Positions 27,488 through 32,415 of a stretch of DNA of 32,686 nucleotides are shown piece by piece (the stretch's first letter is position 1; every line of letters begins with the position of its first letter). The notes under the pieces are model-generated. The model was given only the letters and a program-made list of their open reading frames with translations. It was not told the origin of the DNA and searched no databases. Origin of the DNA: a virus; IMG/VR virus record IMGVR_UViG_3300044733_001452, positions 1-32,686 of that record; one strand, given 5' to 3'. The translations under genes and the position numbers were made by a program.

Positions 27488-27558
27488 ATTACTCTGTAAT
27501 TATAGCAGGTCTGCAAGGGCATTGGAGGGGTTGTGTGCCAGTCCTCACAGTGACACAA
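27488..27558 (-). promoter_or_regulatory. promoter/stem-loop cassette
   Basis: Hairpin TTGTG/CACAA around the TGTGCCA element (27531-27558), -10 TATAAT (27499-27504), dyad ATTAC-N3-GTAAT (27488-27500). Heads the long run of small genes from 27.5 kb downward. Confidence 0.68.
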
Positions 27559-27578
27559 GGCACAAAAATAGGAGGCAT
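27489..27578 (-). CDS. possible 29-aa read-through ORF across the cassette
   Basis: AAGGAGG, 4 nt, ATG, then MPPIFVPCVTVRTGTQPLQC and an end AIITE, stopping just before the 27065 gene. It runs through the hairpin and promoter. Because its ribosome site and AUG are also inside a terminator hairpin, real translation is doubtful. Confidence 0.25.
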   Translation of the reverse strand: MPPIFVPCVTVRTGTQPLQCPCRPAIITE

Positions 27579-27589
27579 TACACCTCCTT
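27565..27589 (-). terminator. rho-independent terminator
   Basis: AGGAGG-tgtaatg-CCTCCT on the minus strand followed by ATTTTTG. Ends transcripts from the HNH gene and structured region above, before the 27.5-kb cassette. Confidence 0.75.
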
Positions 27590-27810
27590 GTAAGTTTTGG
27601 GTAAGAAGGAAACTTATAACCCCCTCACTCGTTTAGTTCAAACAGAAACTGTTTGACGAGAGAAAGCAACAATGTTGTTTACGTTTGTTTGTTTGTTCCG
27701 TCAACAGATAATACATACATCCCAGTCGATTCTATTTTATCCCCACGAAATGGAGATAATCGGTACTGCCCCGATGTGTTGGAATATAGAGGTTTATCCT
27801 CTTGAACTCT
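27590..27810 (-). ncRNA. structured noncoding region, candidate stable RNA
   Basis: No gene in this stretch. On the minus strand it can form AGAGG-ataaa-CCTCT, ATCGG-ggcagta-CCGAT, an 8-bp TTATCTCC/GGGGATAA stem, a long-range TTGACG/CGTCAA pair and CAAACAG-ttt-CTGTTTG, and ends in a terminator. Together this suggests a processed RNA of about 200 nt beside a tRNA cluster, comparable to the stable RNAs of T4. It could equally be a long 3' untranslated region. Confidence 0.4.
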
Positions 27811-28350
27811 TTATATAGTAGCACACATTTCAATTAAATTCAAGAGAACATCTTCAGCATATTTGTTTTTAGCAAAATTTAAAGTCGTGCTAATAAATTG
27901 TATATTTCCTTTTACATATCCTTTTGAACTATCAATCCTATCTAAACTAGCAACTAAATTTGGATTTGATTTATCGTGAGATTGGTCAGTCAAAGGAAGA
28001 ACTAATTCTCTTTTTAAATAAGGACATTTGCCTTCTTGTATTTCCCACACTTCTTTTAGATAATTCAAATCAATATCACATTCTCTATTTTTAGATTTAC
28101 TTCTGCTTCTAACTTTTTTTAAAGTTTCTCTAAAAGAAGAATAGTCATCTTTATCACTTCCACTAAATTGCTTTATAAAATTTTTGTTAGTTTCACTTTT
28201 TCTCCAACTATCCAAATAAGAAGTATCATGAGAACTGCTGGAGCATTTTAAACTACAAAAAAATGGAGTTCCCAATTTAATTTTCCTATTATATTCACTT
28301 TTAATTTTTTCAAACTGCGACCCACATTTTTTACAAATACAACTAACCAT
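27811..28350 (-). CDS. HNH-family homing endonuclease
   Basis: 179 residues from ATG 28350, which has GGAG 8 nt upstream; a GTG at 28362 is open but lies before the ribosome site. CKKC (6-9) and CSLKC (32-36) form a zinc finger. The C-terminal block EGKCPYLKREL and ASLDRIDSSKGYVKGNIQFI with N.AKN after it is the phage SLDRID-type HNH signature. A perfect TATAAATA lies 22 nt before the ATG. Flanked by tRNA-Ala and a structured RNA. Confidence 0.8.
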   Translation of the reverse strand: MVSCICKKCGSQFEKIKSEYNRKIKLGTPFFCSLKCSSSSHDTSYLDSWRKSETNKNFIKQFSGSDKDDYSSFRETLKKVRSRSKSKNRECDIDLNYLKEVWEIQEGKCPYLKRELVLPLTDQSHDKSNPNLVASLDRIDSSKGYVKGNIQFISTTLNFAKNKYAEDVLLNLIEMCATI

Positions 28351-28371
28351 AGTGCTCTCCACAACTATAGT

Positions 28372-28379
28372 TATTTATA
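28372..28379 (-). promoter_or_regulatory. consensus T4-type late promoter (TATAAATA)
   Basis: Exact match to the T4 late consensus on the minus strand. Predicted RNA start near 28366 leaves a 16-nt leader that contains the GGAG ribosome site of the HNH gene. Confidence 0.75.
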
Positions 28380-28400
28380 ATATTCCCTTACTCTCCACAA

Positions 28401-28473
28401 TGGAAGCATCGAGTCTCGAACTCGAAACCTCTTGAATGCAAATCAAGTGCTCTACCAATTGAGCTATGCCCCC
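28401..28473 (-). tRNA. tRNA-Ala (TGC)
   Basis: Acceptor GGGGGCA/TGCTTCC (two G-T wobbles), anticodon arm CTTGA-TTTGCAT-TCAAG giving TGC, T loop GTTCGAG, discriminator A. Confidence 0.92.
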
Positions 28474-28478
28474 ATAAT

Positions 28479-28497
28479 GAGTGTAATTAATACACTC
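28479..28497 (-). other. inter-tRNA spacer hairpin
   Basis: GAGTGTA-attaa-TACACTC, perfect 7-bp stem between tRNA-Ala and the Asn-like element. One of five comparable hairpins next to tRNAs here. Confidence 0.75.
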
Positions 28498-28500
28498 AAA

Positions 28501-28573
28501 CTCCCCACCTAGGTAACGCTCCTAGCTATCTCGAATTAACAGTTCGGCCCATTCGCTTGCTTGGTCGTGGGGA
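28501..28573 (-). tRNA. tRNA-Asn-like (GTT) with non-canonical D and T loops
   Basis: 73 nt in exact tRNA spacing: acceptor TCCCCAC/GTGGGGA (7 perfect pairs), discriminator G as in tRNA-Asn, anticodon arm CCGAA-CTGTTAA-TTCGA giving GTT, T stem CTAGG/CCTAG (5 perfect pairs). But the T loop is AGCGTTA instead of TTCRANT, the D loop (GCAAGCGA) lacks GG, and position 8 is G. Elbow contacts of a normal tRNA could not form. Decayed, specialised or decoy tRNA are all possible. Confidence 0.6.
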
Positions 28574-28584
28574 TTATAAAAACG

Positions 28585-28746
28585 TCAAGTATTCATTAAA
28601 TACTCAACAGTGTTTGCTACATCATTCATAGCATCACGAAGATTTTCTCTTTGACCTGATTCTTGTTTAACAATTGGACGATGATCATCACAAAGAGTCC
28701 ATCTCCATTGATTCATTTCTTTACAGTACCAAAGATTAATTTTCAT
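28585..28746 (-). CDS. small hypothetical protein (53 aa)
   Basis: Found in a gap. MKINLWYCKEMNQWRWTLCD, ending ANTVEYLMNT. I recall a similar short protein in cyanophages, unverified. Its ATG overlaps the end of the 28736 gene. It ends 11 nt before the Asn-like tRNA. Confidence 0.7.
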   Translation of the reverse strand: MKINLWYCKEMNQWRWTLCDDHRPIVKQESGQRENLRDAMNDVANTVEYLMNT

Positions 28747-28891
28747 TCTTGTTGTATTCGATTTTAATCCAATTCATAAGTGCATTGAGTTCCATTCTTT
28801 TTTCTTCAGTAAAGTCATTACCTTTATTGAAAAGATAAAAGTCCAGTGCTTCAATTACAACTTCTCTATCTCTTTGTGAAATTAAGGACAT
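28736..28891 (-). CDS. small helical protein (51 aa)
   Basis: The frame is open into tRNA-Pro, so the ATG at 28891 is used: MSLISQRDREVVIEALDFYL, ending KIEYNKNEN. Function unknown. Lies between tRNA-Pro and the 53-aa gene. Confidence 0.66.
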   Translation of the reverse strand: MSLISQRDREVVIEALDFYLFNKGNDFTEEKRMELNALMNWIKIEYNKNEN

Positions 28892-28931
28892 AATGAATTT
28901 GTAGTATTTGGAGATATTTAGATTCTCCAAG

Positions 28932-29003
28932 TCGGGGTGACTGGGATCGAACCAGTGTCTTTTTGCTCCCAAAGCAAACCGTCTACCGCTGACTTACACC
29001 CCG
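28932..29003 (-). tRNA. tRNA-Pro (TGG)
   Basis: Acceptor CGGGGTG/CACCCCG, anticodon arm TTTGC-TTTGGGA-GCAAA giving TGG, T loop GTTCGATC, discriminator A. Confidence 0.93.
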
Positions 29004-29010
29004 TAATGTT

Positions 29011-29030
29011 TAGCAATCTTATGATTGCTA
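29011..29030 (-). other. inter-tRNA spacer hairpin
   Basis: TAGCAATC-ttat-GATTGCTA, perfect 8-bp stem between tRNA-Pro and tRNA-Val. Confidence 0.78.
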
Positions 29031-29031
29031 G

Positions 29032-29104
29032 TGGGAAATCACAGATTCGAACTGTGGACTTTCTGCGTGTAAAGCAGACACTCTAACCACTGAGTTAATC
29101 TCCC
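29032..29104 (-). tRNA. tRNA-Val (TAC)
   Basis: Acceptor GGGAGAT/ATTTCCC, anticodon arm TCTGC-TTTACAC-GCAGA giving TAC, T loop GTTCGAATC, discriminator A. Its first base directly follows the encoded CCA of tRNA-Gly. Confidence 0.92.
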
Positions 29105-29179
29105 TGGAGCGGACAATCGGATTCGAACCGACGACATCTAACTTGGAAGGATAGCGTTCTACCACTGAACTATGTCCGC
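29105..29179 (-). tRNA. tRNA-Gly (TCC) with encoded CCA
   Basis: Acceptor GCGGACA/TGTCCGC, anticodon loop CTTCCAA giving TCC, T loop GTTCGAATC, discriminator T followed by CCA in the DNA. The only tRNA here with an encoded CCA. Confidence 0.92.
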
Positions 29180-29194
29180 ATTATTTGATTGTAA

Positions 29195-29214
29195 GACAGA
29201 ATCAAAATTCTGTC
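29195..29214 (-). other. inter-tRNA spacer hairpin
   Basis: GACAGAAT-caaa-ATTCTGTC, perfect 8-bp stem between tRNA-Gly and tRNA-Thr. Confidence 0.78.
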
Positions 29215-29215
29215 A

Positions 29216-29287
29216 AGCCCCCGACAAGATTTGAACTTGCGACCAATGGTTTACAAAACCATTGCTCTACCACTGAGCTACAAGGGC
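29216..29287 (-). tRNA. tRNA-Thr (TGT)
   Basis: Acceptor GCCCTTG/CGGGGGC (two wobbles), anticodon arm ATGGT-TTTGTAA-ACCAT giving TGT, T loop GTTCAAATC, discriminator T. Confidence 0.92.
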
Positions 29288-29291
29288 ATTA

Positions 29292-29307
29292 TGCTCCATA
29301 AGGAGCA
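29292..29307 (-). other. inter-tRNA spacer hairpin
   Basis: TGCTCC-ataa-GGAGCA, perfect 6-bp stem between tRNA-Thr and tRNA-Ser. Confidence 0.75.
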
Positions 29308-29308
29308 A

Positions 29309-29393
29309 CGGAAGTGGTAGGATTCGAACCCACGATGGCTTTCACCATGCTTGTTTTCAAGACAAGTTCCTTCAACCACTCGGACACACTTCC
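29309..29393 (-). tRNA. tRNA-Ser (TGA)
   Basis: Acceptor GGAAGTG/CACTTCC, anticodon arm CTTGT-CTTGAAA-ACAAG giving TGA, long variable arm, discriminator G. Shares acceptor sequence with tRNA-Ser(GCT) at 16.3 kb. Confidence 0.92.
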
Positions 29394-29413
29394 ATTCATC
29401 AATTATACACTAT

Positions 29414-30253
29414 CTATACAACGGAGTCAAGTGTATAATTGGTAATGAGCAACTCAGTCTTTACATTGTCCTGAGTTCCTTTCTCACCACGATGAACCAT
29501 CGAATACCTTAACTTCCATTCATTTAGATTATACTCTTTATAACGACTCAATAACCAATCATTGAGATTGTAAGTAATCATAAAACGATGAGGACATTTA
29601 TCCACATCATCAGCAAATCTTTCGTGAGAGAATGATGAGTGAAGTTTTCTTCCAGTTCCATAAAGGAAGTCCTTAATATCATAAGGTGGGTCAAGAAATA
29701 CAAACACATCATCACCCTCTGCGTTCATCACTTCTTCATAGTCAATGTTTGTAATCCTCCAGTCCTTAATAATATAAGAATACCTAGGAAGTTTATCAAT
29801 ACCAACCAATGAGAAGTTAGAACGTGATGCTTGAACTGAAAATGTTGAGTTCTCTGTAAGACCAGAATAAGAACACTTATTCATTACAAAGAACGCAACT
29901 GCTTGGTCGATTGGTTCAAGATTACCAATCGTGTGAGAGTAATCATCAAAGAGTTCTCGGTGTGCATTATCATCACCATTCACTTCTTCTTTGATTGCTC
30001 TCAACTTATCTTTAAGAACTTGTCCGTCATCACGAAGTTGAACCCAAAAGTTATACAAGTAATAATACTTGTCATTGACCCAGATGGGAACTTTTGGATA
30101 GTTTTGTGATACCATTAAAGAAATGCTTCCACCACCCAAGAAGGGTTCACGGAACTCTTTGAAGTCACTTGGAAACCAAGGAGCAAGAGTTTTTAATGCT
30201 TTACTCTTGCCTCCAGGGTAACGGAGCATTGTCTTTAACGGAAATTGTTTCAT
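29414..30253 (-). CDS. dam: D12-class DNA N6-adenine methyltransferase (T4 Dam-like)
   Basis: 279 residues. MLRYPGGKSKAL (9-20) and FREPFLGGGS (34-43) form the AdoMet-binding part, VFLDPPYD (185-192) the catalytic DPPY motif, and NTFSV-like plus ITYN.ND segments complete the MethyltransfD12 pattern of T4 Dam and DpnM. It methylates adenine in a short site (GATC for T4 Dam; site unknown here). Overlaps the upstream 193-aa nuclease-like gene by ATGA, giving a second methyltransferase/nuclease-like pair. Tandem with the tRNA cluster on the same strand. Confidence 0.93.
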   Translation of the reverse strand: MKQFPLKTMLRYPGGKSKALKTLAPWFPSDFKEFREPFLGGGSISLMVSQNYPKVPIWVNDKYYYLYNFWVQLRDDGQVLKDKLRAIKEEVNGDDNAHRELFDDYSHTIGNLEPIDQAVAFFVMNKCSYSGLTENSTFSVQASRSNFSLVGIDKLPRYSYIIKDWRITNIDYEEVMNAEGDDVFVFLDPPYDIKDFLYGTGRKLHSSFSHERFADDVDKCPHRFMITYNLNDWLLSRYKEYNLNEWKLRYSMVHRGEKGTQDNVKTELLITNYTLDSVV

Positions 30254-30831
30254 CGGTTCTTAATCCAGTTATTCATCGTTTCACGAAGAAGGTCAGACAG
30301 TCTATCAGGAGACGCAGGAAAAGTAAAGTTAGCAATATCCAAATCAAGAACAGTGAGTTCATTGATAGGAAATTGAACCATTACCCCATCACCTTTGCTT
30401 ACATAATACTTCTGTGCTGTCTCACGAGAAGCAATAGCAACTCGATAAGCATCACGGTCGATAATCATTACATAATCAAACTTGTCTTCTGTTTTGAACC
30501 GATTGAATGCAACTTCACTCACATCTCCTCGGTAGTTTTTCATCTTAACATCTTTGCAGGTTCCATCTTTTTTGAAGAAACCTTTGAGGAACTTTGCTTC
30601 AATACGAACAAGTTCTTCAAGAACTTTCAAGAGAAAATCAACACCATCTTCGTCAATATATTCAACCTGTGAAAAACAAGCAATAGCAAGTTCAAATACT
30701 TTTGCTCTCAAAAAGTTATCTGAATTACTCTTAAATCCTTTATCAGAATAAGCATCTTTAACTGCCCCAAAGATAAGGTTCCAGTCAAATTCAGTTTCAC
30801 AGATGTTTTTAAATTCAGTAGTCGTAATCAT
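30250..30831 (-). CDS. restriction-endonuclease-like protein paired with Dam
   Basis: 193 residues. LVRIEAKFLKGFFKKDG (74-90), KDVKMKNYRGD (93-103) and KFDYVMIIDRDAYRVAIA (117-134) resemble a type II restriction-endonuclease-like pattern (E-x-K, basic strand, then FDYLLI) often seen beside methyltransferases. No enzyme of known specificity is recognised, and the first acidic residue of a PD-(D/E)XK site is not obvious. Coupled to Dam by ATGA; could be a true restriction partner or a host-DNA nuclease. Confidence 0.45.
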   Translation of the reverse strand: MITTTEFKNICETEFDWNLIFGAVKDAYSDKGFKSNSDNFLRAKVFELAIACFSQVEYIDEDGVDFLLKVLEELVRIEAKFLKGFFKKDGTCKDVKMKNYRGDVSEVAFNRFKTEDKFDYVMIIDRDAYRVAIASRETAQKYYVSKGDGVMVQFPINELTVLDLDIANFTFPASPDRLSDLLRETMNNWIKNR

Positions 30832-30865
30832 AAGTTAGATAATTCTATAAGTTAGAGTTTACGAT

Positions 30866-30881
30866 TTGCCCTTTCGGGCAA
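30866..30881 (-). terminator. hairpin directly after tRNA-Leu
   Basis: TTGCCC-tttc-GGGCAA, perfect 6-bp stem abutting the tRNA 3' end; no T run. More likely a processing or stability hairpin than a terminator, because dam lies downstream. Confidence 0.55.
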
Positions 30882-30965
30882 TAGGAGTAGGGAGACTTGA
30901 ACTCCCACGACCTTAAGGTCAACAGATTTTAAGTCTGGTGTGTCTACCGATTCCACCATACTCCC
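30882..30965 (-). tRNA. tRNA-Leu (TAA)
   Basis: Acceptor GGGAGTA/TACTCCT (G1-T72 wobble), anticodon loop CTTAAAA giving TAA, long variable arm (GACCTTAAGGTC), T loop GTTCAAGTC, discriminator A. Confidence 0.93.
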
Positions 30966-30973
30966 ATAAGACA

Positions 30974-31002
30974 ATCATACCACAGAGAGTTGTGATTGTC
31001 AA
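30974..31002 (-). promoter_or_regulatory. consensus sigma70 promoter for tRNA-Leu and the Dam pair
   Basis: TTGACA, 17-bp spacer, TATGAT on the minus strand, 9 nt before tRNA-Leu. The -35 and -10 are also the arms of an inverted repeat (GACAATCA/TGATTGTC). Confidence 0.88.
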
Positions 31003-31087
31003 GGGTTGCCGTGTGGTTGTGAGTCTAAATCAAAACTCTTTGATAAATGCCCCACTGGATTTTATCTAAAGTCTTGAACCACGGCGA

Positions 31088-31161
31088 TGCTCGCCAAGGG
31101 AATTGAACCCTTCTCCGCCAAATTATGAGTTTGGAGCATTCTACCAGATTGCTAGACGAGC
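31088..31161 (-). tRNA. tRNA-Met (CAT)
   Basis: Acceptor GCTCGTC/GGCGAGC, anticodon arm CCAAA-CTCATAA-TTTGG giving CAT, T loop GTTCAATTC, discriminator A. A paired position 1-72 excludes the bacterial initiator; elongator Met or lysidine-modified Ile cannot be distinguished. The first 10 nt overlap the 3' end of the HNH gene. Confidence 0.9.
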
Positions 31162-31583
31162 GTTTGTAAGAACTCTTCCCAACTATTACCATAATGTAAT
31201 ATATGATGACAATTGTGACAAAGAAGATCACATTTGTCAACTTCTTCTTTAATGGTTTTCCATTTCCTATTCGCAAATGATCTCCCATCAAGTTTTAATT
31301 CTTTTTGGGAAGGGTCCCTATGATGAAAGCATAGAGTTGCTGGTCTATTTTCTCCACAAGATTGGCACTTACCACCTTTATATTGAAGAGATTTCCATTT
31401 GTTGGAATAACCTCTTGCTTTTTGTTCGGTATAAGTGTTTCTGTTCACGATATTTTCATCATTTTTATAACGCCATTTCTGTCTACAAGCATTACTACAC
31501 CATTTTTTTAGTCGTCCTTTTGTCATTCTTTCATTAAGAATGTCGCATCTACAACCTTGACAAGTAGTAATAGTGGTAAACAT
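31152..31583 (-). CDS. HNH homing endonuclease ending inside tRNA-Met
   Basis: 143 residues from ATG 31583 (a GTG at 31610 is also open). N-terminal CQGC (8-11) and CSNACRQKWR (29-38) zinc finger; HNH core CQSCGENR (73-80), LCFHHRDPS (84-92) and CDLLCHNCHHILH (118-130). The last codons and stop (LV-stop) are formed by the tRNA-Met acceptor stem. CTAAATA lies 29 nt before the ATG. Likely a free-standing homing enzyme next to a tRNA target. Confidence 0.86.
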   Translation of the reverse strand: MFTTITTCQGCRCDILNERMTKGRLKKWCSNACRQKWRYKNDENIVNRNTYTEQKARGYSNKWKSLQYKGGKCQSCGENRPATLCFHHRDPSQKELKLDGRSFANRKWKTIKEEVDKCDLLCHNCHHILHYGNSWEEFLQTLV

Positions 31584-31611
31584 AATGGTGTTATGGTGAT
31601 ATACATACACC

Positions 31612-31618
31612 TATTTAG
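31612..31618 (-). promoter_or_regulatory. late-type promoter element (CTAAATA)
   Basis: GCTAAATA on the minus strand, 29 nt before the HNH ATG. Same core and spacing as at 4809 and 12510. Confidence 0.4.
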
Positions 31619-31635
31619 CATAAAAAGATGAGAAC

Positions 31636-31875
31636 TTACACACTCATCAGCATACCATCTTTCTTCATTTGAGAAATCATTTTACCTACACTTTCTCCAT
31701 TATCAAAAGCAGTATAAAGACTGTCTTTGAAACCTTCAATGCTATCACACTTGAAGATATAAAACTTATCAGGTTTGTAAGTGTAAGCAACACCGACTTC
31801 ACTGGTTTCTTGATTAAAAGAAACTTTAGCAACAGCAGAGGAGTTTGTCACTTCAAGGACTTCCATTTGCCTCAT
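31636..31875 (-). CDS. KTSC-domain-like protein (79 aa)
   Basis: VTNSSAVAKVSFNQETSEVG then YTYKPDKFYIFKC and AFDNGESVGKMISQ follow the KTSC pattern (S...V.Y....L.V.F..G..Y.Y......F......S.G). The family is small and its function unknown to me. MRQMEV start; ATG 31866 with GAGG is an alternative. Expressed from the promoter at 31894. Confidence 0.6.
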   Translation of the reverse strand: MRQMEVLEVTNSSAVAKVSFNQETSEVGVAYTYKPDKFYIFKCDSIEGFKDSLYTAFDNGESVGKMISQMKKDGMLMSV

Positions 31876-31880
31876 TCATT

Positions 31881-31923
31881 TGATTACCTTGCAATCATAG
31901 CACGGGTTCTGGGGTCTTGGCAA
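31881..31923 (-). promoter_or_regulatory. sigma70-type promoter with GATTAC dyad
   Basis: TTGCCA (31918-31923), 18-bp spacer, TATGAT (31894-31899) preceded by CCCGTGC, and dyad TGATTAC-N3-GCAATCA (31881-31897, one mismatch). Confidence 0.75.
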
Positions 31924-31926
31924 GGG

Positions 31927-32337
31927 TCAGGGACGGTTCAGCAACTGTCTCATCCCTGTCCTTTTCACAAAAGATTCAAGTCCTTGATTGATGGGACGCA
32001 CTTTCACATAAATTTCTTCAGGAACTTCACCAAAGTATCCTTGTAACCAAGGACACAGCCACACAGGAATACAAAGTGTCGTATCACTATAAGTCGTTCC
32101 TTCTTCATCAGATACTTCTTTTACAAGCAAAGTATCATAATCATCAGGTTCTTCTGTATTCAAACTGATTTCCATTTGGTCTTCTGCAACTGCGTGTCGT
32201 CCAGTTTCAAAATAAAAGTGCTCGTCAATTGCTTCTTCGGTTCCATTCATCAAGAGTTCTTGAACCGTATTATTATGTGGATGGTCGAATGCCCACAATC
32301 CATCTTCAAGTTTGTAAGCAAGTACAGTCAGTTCCAT
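31927..32337 (-). CDS. conserved hypothetical protein with WLCP motif (DUF6717-like)
   Basis: 136 residues. YKLEDGLWAFDHPHNNTVQE (8-27) and TLCIPVWLCPWLQGYFGEVP with EEIYVKV match a family pattern (GLWAFD ... GWLCP...YF..AP..LYVK) that I associate with DUF6717; the name should be checked. Function unknown. Follows a strong terminator/promoter at 32.36 kb. Confidence 0.72.
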   Translation of the reverse strand: MELTVLAYKLEDGLWAFDHPHNNTVQELLMNGTEEAIDEHFYFETGRHAVAEDQMEISLNTEEPDDYDTLLVKEVSDEEGTTYSDTTLCIPVWLCPWLQGYFGEVPEEIYVKVRPINQGLESFVKRTGMRQLLNRP

Positions 32338-32344
32338 AGTCTTC

Positions 32345-32393
32345 TTGGATTTCCAATATCATAGCATAAAAAAAGGTGCCTTTGGGGCACCTT
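32345..32393 (-). terminator. rho-independent terminator fused to a promoter
   Basis: AAGGTGCC-ccaaa-GGCACCTT followed by TTTTTTT on the minus strand (32368-32393), then -10 TATGAT (32358-32363) and a small dyad TTGGA-tt-TCCAA (32345-32356). Terminates the 32416 gene and starts the next unit. Confidence 0.88.
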
Positions 32394-32415
32394 GGGACGG
32401 TTTGGGAAGTGGTCC

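Noticed and set aside
27735-27810. Additional tRNA (a 5/7/5 stem-loop followed by TATCTCC-A)
   Set aside because: No matching 5' acceptor GGAGATA lies at tRNA distance upstream and the anticodon region does not fit.
27590-28400. Group I or II intron carrying the 27811 HNH gene
   Set aside because: No P7-type core or domain V-like hairpin was found and no split gene flanks the element.
28891-28972. Upstream extension of the 28736 gene (MGAKRHWFDPSH...)
   Set aside because: It is translated from tRNA-Pro sequence; the Met at 28891 is the first outside the tRNA.
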